In this document: in pieces, positions 1 to 8,898 of the stretch
How the letters are laid out: each line of letters begins with the position of its first letter
Numbering within the stretch: the stretch's first letter is position 1
Source of the DNA: Gloeopeniophorella convolvens
Lineage: Eukaryota > Basidiomycota > Agaricomycetes > Russulales
Assembly: GCA_022496205.1 (NCBI GenBank)
Contig: WTXD01000181.1
Location: 1-20,749, forward strand
Length of the DNA stretch: 20,749 bases
Direction: 5' to 3'
The notes under the pieces: model-generated
Seen by the model: only the letters and a program-made list of their open reading frames with translations
What the model was told of the DNA's origin: nothing
Database searches by the model: none
Program-made: the position numbers and the translations under genes

Positions 1-474
1 TGCTCTGATCCATGAGCTTGACAGGCTGTCATGGGTGGAGTCGGGGCGACTCCGAGCAACGAGGGTCTGAGGTGTGACCCACTGAGAGCTGGAACTGACT
101 TGTCTCGAGATCAGGGAAGTCGTGGTTTCAGGGAGAGGCAATTGGCCTCTGGTACGTCGAGAGAGAGCTGAAGTCCGTTACCTTACTTGGGAGCGAATCC
201 CTCAGGTGGTATCCTTGTAACCTCGTTAATTGACAAAGGAGAACAAGCTTAAGGCTCGTCTCTAGTATCGAGCGCGTTTAAATACAACAAGCGGTCAACT
301 ATAGTACAACGTTCCAGAGGATTCCACAGCATATAGTCGAGTCAGAACGGAATGAAGTGGGGCAGGGGGACATAGATAAAGCGGCGCTTGGAGTATCGGA
401 ATGATGGGGAAATAAGCAGAGTATAGTAAGGAAAAGATGACCGTCTGACAAGACAAGAAATCGTGACACAGGCG
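1..474. other. No recognised gene
   Basis: I see no convincing gene here. The frame starting at base 2 is fairly open to about 215 and is broken by TGA at 68-70 and 83-85 (CTGA contexts), so it could be a decayed reading frame, but I recognise no family. Similarity to the Plavaka transposase that follows fades upstream of about 475. The transposase's catalytic N-terminal half is therefore not visible in this stretch. Confidence 0.4.
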
Positions 475-637
475 GTATGTTCTGCTCTGCATCATGCCGA
501 ATGTAGTACAAATGCTTATTACGATGCGACCTTCTAGGTTTCGACAAATACCTGCATTCTCGGGGGTACGCGCATTCTCGGACAATGTATCGGGATTGAG
601 CTGCATAGCGGCGAGGGACTACAAGGACATTCTCCAG

Positions 638-688
638 GTTTGTGTTGAAACATTTGTTCGCGCATTTGTCCTGAGCGAAAGTTCACAG
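638..688 (+). other. Intron 1 of the Plavaka-type gene (51 nt)
   Basis: The intron starts GTTTGT and ends TTCACAG, with a CTGAGC branch-like site. It is 51 nt with no stop, so a naive reading frame runs through it. Removing it joins ILQ to CMMPCFEGLL, which restores the family pattern. Confidence 0.65.
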
Positions 689-1102
689 TGTATGATGCCG
701 TGCTTTGAGGGGTTGCTAGAGGAGCCGCACAATGACAGTGTGATGTCTCTCCTCTATACTATGGCCACTTGGCACGCACTCGCCAAGATGCGCATGCACA
801 CCGACAGCTCACTTCAACTTCTCGATGATGTGATGATAGCAATCGGGGTTCGCCTGCGACACTTTGCAATAGTGACGTGTGCCCCTTTCCAGACCAAGGA
901 AACCGAACGCGAGTACCTGGCATGGAAGCAGGATGAGGCACATCAGAGCATAATGTCTACAGAGAGAAGTGACTCAAGGAGTACAGAACCTGGGCGCCGC
1001 GTGCGGAGGTTCCACCTCCGAACAATCAAGACGCACTTTCTCAGAGACTATGTCGCATCTATCAAATATATGGGGACAACCGACTCAACCAGCACACAAA
1101 TC

Positions 1103-1152
1103 GTGAGTCTTTTGCCTATGTGCGGGACACAGACTTATGAGCATACTCCCAG
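1103..1152 (+). other. Intron 2 of the Plavaka-type gene (50 nt)
   Basis: GTGAGT donor and CTCCCAG acceptor. Splicing joins DSTSTQI to GEQEHRRVKAR, and the next exon is in the frame open from 1153 to 1425. Confidence 0.75.
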
Positions 1153-1449
1153 GGCGAGCAAGAACACCGCCGGGTCAAGGCTCGCTATGCTCGCACCAAT
1201 AAGCGGAATGTTGATGCTCAACTTGTTGACATAGACATTCGCGAGTCCCGGATGTTGGCTATGTCATACGAACTGGAAGAAGCCGGTGTCGACGTACCTG
1301 GTTGGCCTGCCCGTGCACAGAACGAGCTGAAGCCTGAGGATAGGTACCACATTGGGGTATCTCAACGAAACCCCATCAACTTGGATGAGCTATGCAAGCA
1401 GCACGGGGATGACCCCGCGTTAGGGGTGAGAACATATGTGCTTTCCGAG

Positions 1450-1474
1450 CTCTGCAAAAACCTCCCCCTCTTAT
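1450..1474 (+). repeat. Left terminal inverted repeat of the nested element
   Basis: Pairs with the reverse complement of 4108-4132 at 20 of 25 positions. The outer 12 bases differ at one position only. Confidence 0.6.
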
Positions 1475-1476
1475 AA

Positions 1477-2220
1477 CACCAAATAAGATCTTTTTTGTTC
1501 TCAATGAGTGATTATTGGAAACTGGGCTTATTTTTTCCTTATCCATCTAAATTGCCACACTAGTCATAAGACCTGCATCTTATAAACATCTTTAAAAGAA
1601 CCCTCAAAGATAAGGCACACAATAAGACATAAAAAAGCCAATTAAAAGATAATCACGCTATGATGCAAAAGCAGTGAAAAGGGAACTAATATTCCAACAT
1701 TATACTACTAATATTATACACTATTAAGATAACTAGCCCTAACCCTAACCCTAACAACCCCTCACCTCAAAGACCCAACCCCAACCTTCAACCACAGGTC
1801 ATCCAGCCAGGGATCAAGGAGCCTGCTGCTCAACAGAGTTAGCAATAGTACATAAAACAGTGAGGATACATACCTTGTATCAACCAGAAAAGCAAGAGCT
1901 AAGAAGGAGAGGCAAGGTAGCAACAAGCTAGCAAGATCTTGTACTAGTAGTAAAGTTAGCAAAACCATGCAGAACATGCTAAGCACTCACCCTATGCCCA
2001 GTTCCATCCTATACTGGCCTCCACTGCAGGTAGTGGGTTTGCAGGTACGGCGGGAGGGAAGGGAGGAGGAAAGAGGGGAGCGGGAATGCGGGAAGATGGA
2101 GGGAGGAGAAAAGAATGAAGTGACGTGGCAGGGTGCGTCGTGAAGGCTGTACATCGTACGACACCCGGGTTCGGCCGGATAATTCACACGCACGTCACAT
2201 GTTCTTGCCACGTGAGTCCA
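1477..2220. other. AT-rich non-coding left part of the nested element
   Basis: No gene seen. The first 500 bases are AT-rich with runs of A and T. From about 2040 to 2121 the plus strand becomes almost pure purine, with closely spaced G-runs at 2052-2078. Only short, unsupported reading frames are present. Confidence 0.45.
1737..1755 (-). repeat. Interstitial telomere-like repeat, three CCCTAA units
   Basis: Three perfect CCCTAA units plus one C, i.e. TTAGGG on the minus strand. TTAGGG is the common telomere unit in basidiomycetes. It lies inside the nested element. Confidence 0.7.
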
Positions 2221-3885
2221 ATCGTTTGACTTGTCGTTTCGTTTCTCGAAAGCAGCGGCTGAGCACTGAGCTGTCGTGCTAACTTGGTGCGCCTGCTATG
2301 CACACTGTCCGCTCACACGAACTGGCCACCGCCCACTCGCACTCCCTGCCATGTCCGCGCCCCTTCCTTGAAACTCGATAGCGCGCCAACCACTGGTCTC
2401 GCGCTCATCCCTCCCGCCGCAAATGCCTCTGCCGGCAAAACCCTCTCGCTCCTCTCAGTGACGAAGAACAGCGCTGTGATGCAGCCCTCGCCTCCTGCCC
2501 CCTGCCAGGCTCTCCCGGGTGATGCTGGCAGCCGCGCCTGACGGTTCGTCCCCGCCTCGTCCCCTACGCCCGCATCGCCTGGCTCGCCTTCCACATCGCC
2601 TGCAAACGGCGCTGCGCCCATCAGCGCCTGTGCAGGTACACCGCTCGCCGTGGCCGGTCCTGCTGCTGGCGCCCTACCGTGATCGTCCGGCGCGGAATTG
2701 GTGCAGGGGAACAGTGGGCGGCAGTGTCAGCATTGGCACAGTGGCACACACAGGTATGCTATCCACCACCCCCTCGCTCCCACTCCTCCTGACCCGCCAG
2801 TTCATGGCCCCGACGCACTCCGTACGGCGTATACCACGCAGATGCACCAGCATACCCAGGTGCCCATGCATGTGCAGGACCTCTTCGCGCGCATCGCCAA
2901 GCAGGACGCGACGTACGTGCAAGACCACCAGCCTCCGTTCCTCCATCAAGCCCGTTAAGGCTTGGGCACCAGCCCGCGCTCTTCGTGTGCGCCAGCATCC
3001 CCGAACTTGGCCAGGGCGGTGCTGCCGTCCCCACTCGCCACCAAGGCCAGCTCGGCACGCATCGTGGCGGCACACCGGCTTGACGCCTCGAATAGTGTGG
3101 GCGCGGAGGTGCGCGTTGCGGCGTATGACCTGGGAGCAGAATAGAGCGGCAGACGCCAGTGTGGCCAAGTGAGCCGGTGTTCAGGGCATACACACAGGTA
3201 CGCTGCCTCCTGCGCTCTCGCTCCCGCGGCTGCTGACCTACCTGCCCTTCACCCCCTCGCCATTGTCCTCCCCATTGGCATTCCTTGCCATCCTCCTCCC
3301 TTTCCACCACCTCCACCCGACCAGGTGTCCCCCGACCAGGCGGCCAGCATCATGCTGCACGCCACGAGTCGCAGCCCCCGCAGACGCAATCCCGCGCGTG
3401 CGGCTGATGGCCGCCCACGCCTCGGGTACTGTGCAGACTTACACCCCCGCACACGGTGTAGACCGTGTACAGTCCACCCCCCGCACCGTACGACACCGAC
3501 GGCGTCCCCACACCCCTCCCACGCGGCACTTTTGTCCTCGACGCTCGCACTAGCACGCCATGCCATGCAGACAAGGCGTGCCTCGCTGTTACGCCCGAGT
3601 GCGGCCGTGCACCCGCGCCCCTGCAGCCAGATGCAGACGAGGATGCCGCGCGGAGCCTGCTGCTCGTCGTCAGCGCATGTAGCGCATAGTGTGGGGTGGA
3701 CTTTGGCGAGGAGCGTGTGGCACGTACCAAGTGGGGTGCCAGGGACGGCGGGGAACATTCCGCCGTCGTGCTGCACGGGGTCGTGTGCAGGTGGTCGTCA
3801 TGGGCGCATCCCTCCTGCATGCCGCGTGCCGCTGCGCGCGTGCACCACTTCCTTCTGCTCGTGGTCCGCGAGCTCTGCCCTTTTT
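2221..3885 (+). pseudogene. C-rich, gene-like core of the nested element, unidentified
   Basis: This 1.7-kb block is GC-rich and C-rich and sits between AT-rich flanks. Its low stop density opens overlapping frames on both strands, and no single frame is convincing. Protein-like pieces on the plus strand include a segment ending WAAVSALAQWHTQ, and MHQHTQVPMHVQDLFARIAKQD (2838-2902). The two could be joined by a possible intron at 2754-2802 (GTATGC to CTGACCCGCCAG). A later piece, PPPAPYDTDGVPTP, lies at about 3473. The mosaic suggests a captured host gene that has decayed. I do not recognise the family. Confidence 0.3.
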
Positions 3886-4107
3886 AGTTACATCATTGCT
3901 TTACCTACATTTTTTATAGTATAATGATACAGTTAGGCAAGCTTGGGCAAGAGTGATACAGAACAATGATAAGGAAGGCAGAAGCAGGGCAGAAGACTCA
4001 GGTAAGCTCAAAATTGTAAGATGGCTTCAAGCAGGCCCTAATCAAGCTCTGAGATCATGAAATCTTTGCTAAGGAAGACTAAGACTGGTAAGCATGGTAA
4101 GCAAGGA

Positions 4108-4132
4108 ATAAGACAGGGGTGTTTTTGTAGAG
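4108..4132 (-). repeat. Right terminal inverted repeat of the nested element
   Basis: Reverse complement matches 1450-1474 at 20 of 25 positions. Just inside it, GGTAAGCA occurs twice (4087-4105), a possible subterminal repeat. Confidence 0.6.
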
Positions 4133-4720
4133 AGCGTCCCTCATTGACGAGAACATGTAGCATTTTGTTGAGAACTTGAAGCAACACGTTTACGGCTGCC
4201 TCAGCCCACAACAGCCCTCCGAAGATGACGGCTGGCGTTCGATAGCTTTACAGAATGACCGCATCTACCGCCACGAAACAATTCGGATAAATTTCACAAC
4301 ATATGACCTGCAGCGCGATGCGGACATCATCCACCCTAATGCAGACAAACACGGCATCATTGTATATACCCCTCAGGCTGAGGGAGATGCTACAGGGAGG
4401 GCTCCCTGGACATATGCCTGGGTTATTGGCGTATATCACACTCAGGCCTTTTGTTTCCCTTCACCAGACACTCATCGAGTTGATTTCCTGTGGGTGCATT
4501 GGTTGGATCGCGTCGATGATGGCGCTGGGATCCAAACATCGCACCAGGAACGTGTGCAGTTCCAGAGCTCGCCTGACGACATGTATGGATTTGTCAACCC
4601 AGAACATGTTATTCGGGGATTCCATCTTGTACCCGCATTTCACTACGGTCCACAACCCTCGCCAATCCAGTCAATAGCCTCCCCAACGGGTACTAAATGG
4701 GCATACTACTATATGAACCA

Positions 4721-4770
4721 GTACGACGGGTCTCGCCCGCGGTCTCTGCATGTACTCACTCGTGCCACAG
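4721..4770 (+). other. Intron 4 of the Plavaka-type gene (50 nt)
   Basis: GTACGA donor and TGCCACAG acceptor, with a TACTCAC branch-like site. Splicing in phase 2 joins YYYMN to HFIDRDLFAR, a conserved C-terminal block. Without splicing the frame ends at 4778. Confidence 0.7.
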
Positions 4771-5148
4771 CTTCATAGACAGGGACCTGTTTGCTCGTGC
4801 TTTGGGTATAGGTGTTGGACATGGAAAGCTTAGGCTATGACAGATAGAAGGGATCCACATCCCTCCTGAAAGTAGTCAGACCAGGGACGCAGCCATTGCC
4901 GAGGTGGTGGGTGACGATGCAGCTAGCCATGAAGAGAATATAGATGAGGAGGGCATAGATGAGGCATTCATCCCCATTAGCTTATAAACCAATAAACCGT
5001 AGGATTGCGTGGCATGCGTGCCGCACCCAAGGCTTTTCCGACGGGCTTAACTAGAAGGAGGATGGCTCTGACTCTTTCTAGCTTATGCGAGATCTCGAAC
5101 TGGCATGCAGGTGCACAGGAGTTCCCTGGATACGGTGGGAGTTCGCTC

Positions 5149-5156
5149 TATTTAAG
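5149..5156 (+). promoter_or_regulatory. TATA-like element before the DUF6698-like gene
   Basis: TATTTAAG lies about 80 bases before the chosen ATG at 5237, a plausible core promoter spacing. A 13-codon upstream frame (ATG 5227, TAG 5266) overlaps that start. Confidence 0.35.
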
Positions 5157-5267
5157 GTGGCAGACTTTCATGGATGCGCCTCAGGATTTCACCCTCACCC
5201 ACCACTTCTTGTACCAAAGCTTCACCATGACTCCTCATGTTGCCCAGACCCCCGTCGCCGCGTACTA

Positions 5268-5339
5268 GCTTCCACGCCCCGTCGCTCGCCGGCTTCCACT
5301 CCCCGTCGCTCGTCGGCTTCCATACCCCGTCGCTCGCCG
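5268..5339 (+). repeat. Three tandem 24-bp coding repeats
   Basis: Copies at 5268-5291, 5292-5315 and 5316-5339 share GCTTCCA..CCCCGTCGCTCG. In the chosen frame each encodes an octapeptide (S/G)FHxPSL(A/V). The match of repeat length to whole codons supports this frame for exon 1. Confidence 0.8.
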
Positions 5340-5478
5340 TTCCCACTCCCACACCTCTGCGTCGCGTTTCTGCACCTTCTCAGGGAAGCCAGATCATTGG
5401 CCGCCGCCGTGCTCGGCCTGACGAGGACGAGGATGACGAGGATGACGAGTTGGTTCAAGCGCCTGCACGTACACGCAG

Positions 5479-5543
5479 GTCAGTGTCTTTATGTTTACGC
5501 TATACCACGAAGTCGAGGCTTGACAGCTAACTCTTCAATATAG
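5479..5543 (+). other. Intron 1 of the DUF6698-like gene (65 nt)
   Basis: GTCAGT donor, GCTAACTC branch site and AATATAG acceptor. It follows the acidic patch and PARTR in exon 1. Confidence 0.65.
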
Positions 5544-5842
5544 GCGCGTGGTAGACTCATGCGTGGCATATTTGGTATCATGGGGACATGTGGCGTCCTA
5601 TCAACGCGATAATCACTCATGGATTAGAGCGTTCTAATTATCCTGATCCAGTGACACTATGTTCTCCTCTCAGTATGACTTTCATGACGTTCTAGAAAAG
5701 GGTGTGTACTAACATGCCTCCGAAATTTCACAGGGATAACAAATACTGGGAACTATTTCAACTGCTACTTAGTTTCCGTCCGAACCTAATCCAGGAATGT
5801 GCCAATCAAGGCGAGAATGGGCCTATGAGTATTGCAGATGAT

Positions 5843-5895
5843 GTGCGTTCCCTCACTCATGAACCCGGTGAAATCGTACTAAAAACATGAGACAG
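5843..5895 (+). other. Intron in the DUF6698-like gene (53 nt)
   Basis: GTGCGT donor, TACTAAAA branch-like site and GAGACAG acceptor. Splicing joins MSIADD to IDVGRSKTRN, which restores the family pattern. Confidence 0.65.
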
Positions 5896-6075
5896 ATCGA
5901 CGTTGGCCGCTCCAAGACGCGCAATGTCATCATATTTGCAGTTAAGAAGACAATCCTCGATTGGTACGATTTCGGCCCCACTGGACCCCACGTCGACAAC
6001 AAGGAATTCCGGTTTCCGCCATCCTATTATGGGACGTCTGCTCTGTCCGGCAGCTTACAAGTGGGACGACCCTGC

Positions 6076-6130
6076 GTGAGTTAACTATCGGTGCATCCTA
6101 TCTCAAACTGACACCCAACTTTGATCCCAG
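6076..6130 (+). other. Intron in the DUF6698-like gene (55 nt)
   Basis: GTGAGT donor, AACTGACAC branch site and GATCCCAG acceptor, following the codons for AAYKWDDP. Confidence 0.6.
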
Positions 6131-6266
6131 TGTGCAGACGCCCTCATCACTCATGACCCGAAGTATCCACCCAGCCCAGAGACTGGCTGGTCTTCCTGTG
6201 GGAAACGAGACCGTCGACAAAGATAATCTCTTTGAAGGCTTCCTCTGAGGCCGGCTGCTTGTCAAG

Positions 6267-6336
6267 GTGAGCATGCATGCAGCGGACAATGCAATCAACA
6301 TACTGAACGCTTCTGGGAATGAAGACAGCAAAACAG
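6267..6336 (+). other. Intron in the DUF6698-like gene (70 nt)
   Basis: GTGAGC donor and TACTGAAC branch site. The acceptor GCAAAACAG keeps phase and joins GRLLVK to ILFGPATAN. An alternative acceptor lies at 6327-6328. Confidence 0.5.
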
Positions 6337-6694
6337 ATACTTTTCGGTCCAGCAACGGCTAACGAAGAACCCAACGGACGCTCACGCCACGTCTGCCAGG
6401 TGGGGGCAATTCAAAGCCGAGGGCTTTGCAGCACCATGTTCGCCGTGCCACAAGTGGACTTATTGCATACGGGGCAACCGTGGTATGTACAATGTTTGAT
6501 CACTACAATCAGACTTAACGCGCTTTGCTGTGGCCTGTCACAAGTACATTTTGCGCTTAGCTCCTAGGCTACATTCTACCCTGGAGGTAAAGTAGGGAGG
6601 TGGCTGTATGAGAAGTTCTACAACCTCCTTGTCTGGTTCATTGATGTCAAGTTGCCAAAGACCAATGCGAGGAGTTGCTGGATTGGTGGAATCT

Positions 6695-6750
6695 GTAAGT
6701 CTGTCTTGCAGTGACCGGAACGTCGCTCATACTAACAACGGCACCATTAG
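6695..6750 (+). other. Last intron of the DUF6698-like gene (56 nt)
   Basis: GTAAGT donor, near-ideal ATACTAACAAC branch site and CACCATTAG acceptor. It separates ARSCWIGGI from SQLFGYSTEIDNG. The join as read is out of frame by one base. Confidence 0.65.
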
Positions 6751-7071
6751 TCAATTGTTTGGTTATTCCACCGAGATTGACAACGGCGATCTTTCCGCTG
6801 AGATCAAGTCTGATCCGATGTCGGTATTGTCTTTAATGCTTGCTCAGCTCATGGCTGGTGAAGAGGAACCTGATGACGACGTGGAGATGAGGCCTAGCGA
6901 GGAGCCTGGTGATGAAGAAGACGAGAGCATGGAACCCGACAGGGCTAGCGGCAGTGCTTGAAACTCCGGGTTTGTGCACTTTCATTGAATCGTTTGTTTG
7001 CTCTATGAATGCGTATGCCTTCTTCACATAATGCTTCTCCCTCATCACTTCATAGTCTACTTGCCCTGACT

Positions 7072-7176
7072 CCGTAGAATATTCATGCCTGCGCCGTAGT
7101 GTTCACATCTTACTCATGTCAACGTCGTAGCATTCGTGTCTACGTCGTAATATCTTTGTGTCCACTCCATAGATTA
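7072..7176. repeat. Degenerate tandem repeats of roughly 20-31 bp
   Basis: Units begin (C/T)CGTAG or a near match at 7072, 7094, 7125, 7145 and 7167 and most contain a TTC(A/G)TG(T/C)C-like middle. Unit length varies from about 20 to 31, so it is an old, diverged minisatellite at best. Confidence 0.45.
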
Positions 7177-8000
7177 CCGCAATAATACATGTTGATTTGC
7201 TCTAGTGCAACAAAGGAGTGGCCGCTGCAGAAACAATATGTGGTACAGAATACAGGCAGGATGTACATAAACACATATAGCTACGTAGCTTGCACTAATC
7301 TATATGTATGAAACATGCAGCTCGGTGTCATAACGCATGCAAGTCCATGCCTGATCGTGACAAGTTCATGTTATAGGTATATGCCTATTCATAACGAGTT
7401 TGTGTTAGTACCTGTGAGACATATGACTTAGCTGTACCCCACACATGCAAGACACATGAGTTGCCCACATCTTGCACACGTGAGACTGACATTCATGCCA
7501 TATTATTCTGGTAGAGTACTAATGAGGTATAGAAAGGCATCAGTAAAAGCCTCGGGAAATTATGATGGATTATGGGAAACTGCGAAATAGGACATTAGTG
7601 ATGTAACTTACGAGCAACAATAATCAAGATAGCGATAAGATCTTGGATTGTAAGATGATCAAAATTAACTGCCAATTAATTATGTCAGATCTTAATCTTA
7701 TTGTGATTGTGTCGAGATCTTGCAATCTGGCAATGTTAGATTGGCACTGATTGGCAATTTACACATAGGTTGCCCGGGAATTGCAATCAGGGCACCAGGA
7801 ATATAGAGGGTATCAGAACCCTACACCTGGGATTACCAGGGATATCCAAGCACATAACATTCTTACATGACAATGATGAGATCAGTGCCAGAATACTGGA
7901 AGTATATCCCCCCAAGACTGTAGTAAAAAGGTGCTAGATGTACGGACTTGTGTACCTGAGTTGCTATATATATAGTATACACATAGGAAACATAGTAAAG

Positions 8001-8130
8001 ATGCAGTGGTGCAGTTGGAATGCTGCTTCCGGTGTGGTGCTATGGTGAGTCATGTGCACACACCCTAGGTTCAATCCCCGGTGGTGTAAGTTGTCCCCAG
8101 AGGCTGGGGGGGGGGGGTTGAATTTATTGC
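8001..8130 (+). repeat. Possible tRNA-derived SINE-like unit with A and B boxes
   Basis: TGGTGCAGTTGG (8007-8018) fits a Pol III A box and GGTTCAATCCC (8068-8078) fits a B box, 61 bases apart start to start. The flanks do not fold into a cloverleaf: the acceptor stem does not pair and the T stem has only three of five pairs. That suggests a tRNA-derived SINE or tRNA relic, not a working tRNA gene. Downstream come a CCCCAG/CTGGGG hairpin and a 12-base G run. The element ends are not defined. Confidence 0.4.
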
Positions 8131-8875
8131 TACGGGTTCCTTGCATAGCTGATAAGCTCCCTAATCAATGGTAACCTCTATAATCACTTGTAAACCCTAA
8201 AATGCATTGTAGACTTCGTAATTGGTTCGCTACAAAAGCTGCTGTAATATGCAATGATAATCTGGCCTTGTTGCATCTGATGCTTATGGGGAATCTGATG
8301 ATTATGACCGATGATAATTACTCATAATATTTCAAGGCTTTTGCTGATGGGGAAGCAGTGACGCCGATGTATGGCTGTAGCATCAAAATGGTAAACAGTT
8401 TTTACGAAGCTCTTATTTATCAAGGAGACTGACGAACAGAGGAACCGCATTGTCACATAACACATATAGAGCTTCATCACTGCTAAACAGGAACAGCTTT
8501 AGAATGGTAATAATATTGAGATGTGATACAGACACAGTCAGAGCACAGATAAATGAGAAGCTAAGTAGAGTATGCCTAATACTTGATTGAAACCCGTTCA
8601 GAACCCACAGTAACTCAGATGTAATCTACCATAACCGTGGTAGGAGTGACATGAAAGCACGGTTATGCCGTGCGAGGCTCAATTCGGGGTTATGTAAGGT
8701 TTTGCGGGTTACAGCTGGCTCTAACCTAACAGCGGCCTATTTCGGCACATTTCAACACTCGGCCGGTCGGCGTAACCCGGGGCAATCCCCGCGCCTTTTT
8801 TCTGATGATCCCAACCGTAATGAAATATTATTCAAGTTGTTGCACGTGATGTGACGTACTCTATGGACAGGCACT

Positions 8876-8898
8876 GCACGATCATGCGTTGATCGTGC
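8876..8898. other. Perfect 9-bp stem, 5-nt loop hairpin
   Basis: GCACGATCA and TGATCGTGC flank a TGCGT loop. It is isolated in non-coding DNA, and its role is unknown. Confidence 0.6.

Larger units (their letters stand above)
1450..4132. mobile_element. Unclassified 2.68-kb element with 25-bp imperfect terminal inverted repeats
   Basis: The termini 1450-1474 and 4108-4132 are inverted repeats matching at 20 of 25 positions (both begin CTCT[G/A]CAAAAAC and finish CTTAT). The element fills intron 3 of the Plavaka-type gene. No transposase is recognisable, so it would be non-autonomous. A target-site duplication is not clear: the flanks are ...CCGAG and AGCGT..., at most a 2-bp AG. It has AT-rich ends and a C-rich core. 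Superfamily unknown; the termini do not match a hAT or Tc1 pattern I know. Confidence 0.55.
1426..4160 (+). other. Intron 3 of the Plavaka-type gene, enlarged to 2.7 kb by a nested transposon
   Basis: The donor GTGAGA follows GGG (1423-1425). The acceptor ACATGTAG precedes CATTTTGTT at 4161, and a TTGACG branch-like site lies just before it. Outside the nested element only 24 nt (1426-1449) and 28 nt (4133-4160) remain, giving a native intron of about 52 nt, the same size as its neighbours. The join is phase 0 and links DDPALG to HFVENLKQHVYG. Confidence 0.62.
538..4987 (+). pseudogene. Plavaka-type transposase, C-terminal half, five exons, truncated
   Basis: This is the C-terminal half of a Plavaka transposase, a CACTA-related DNA transposon enzyme of Agaricomycetes. 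I read the exons as 538-637, 689-1102, 1153-1425, 4161-4720 and 4771-4987, with all junctions in phase, giving about 520 residues. Family landmarks, in order, are AARDYKDILQC (across the first intron), PCFEGLLEEPHN, ATWHALAKMRMHTD, GTTDSTSTQI-GEQEHRRVKARYARTNK (across the second), NDRIYRHETIRINFTTYDLQRD, VDFLWVHWLDR, NPEHVIRGFHLVPAF and HFIDRDLFARALGIGVGH (across the last). The catalytic N-terminal half is missing or unrecognisable upstream. One in-frame TGA (4838-4840) interrupts the tail, where CGA would restore an open frame to TAA at 4985. A possible extra intron lies at 475-537 (GTATGT to CTTCTAG). The third intron carries a nested transposon. The family is named from remembered conserved blocks, not from a search. 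Confidence 0.68.
5237..6961 (+). pseudogene. DUF6698-like basidiomycete gene, multi-intron, frame-broken
   Basis: The order of conserved pieces matches what I know of the DUF6698 family, whose function is unknown: DNKYWELFQLLLSFRPNLIQ, PMSIADD-IDVGRSKTRN (across an intron), RHPIMGRLLCPAAYKWDD, DWLVFLWE, NETVDKDNLFEGFL, GRLLVK, ILFGPATAN, SQVHFALSS, LYEKFYNLLVWF and an acidic C-terminus. Exon 1 encodes three FHxPSL repeats and a DEDEDDEDDE acidic patch. Introns are supported at 5479-5543, 5843-5895, 6076-6130, 6267-6336 and 6695-6750. The pieces lie in different frames. Frame changes fall near 6015 (extra C), about 6178 and about 6204 (lost base in AAA), and probably at the last intron. TGA at 6246 sits where Arg is expected, and TAG at 6565 also interrupts. 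Exon structure between 5544 and 5733 is unresolved. It could be cargo of the adjacent Plavaka transposon. Confidence 0.55.

Noticed and set aside
2284..3924. Many overlapping long reading frames on both strands in the C-rich block
   Set aside because: The low stop density follows from GC and C richness. Frames overlap on both strands and none shows a recognisable domain; kept only as one low-confidence gene-like region.
1450..4132. hAT or Tc1/mariner assignment for the nested element
   Set aside because: No 8-bp or TA duplication is seen at the ends, and no transposase is recognisable.
5702..5733. 32-nt intron (GTGTGT, ACTAAC, TTTCACAG) in the DUF6698-like gene
   Set aside because: It has splice-like signals but is shorter than expected for fungal introns, with only about 10 nt from donor to branch point. 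Exon structure here is left unresolved.
8001..8085. Functional tRNA gene
   Set aside because: Acceptor and T stems do not pair; only the promoter boxes match.
8876..8898. Helitron 3' end
   Set aside because: No CTRR terminus follows the hairpin at the right distance on either strand, and no Rep-helicase gene is present.
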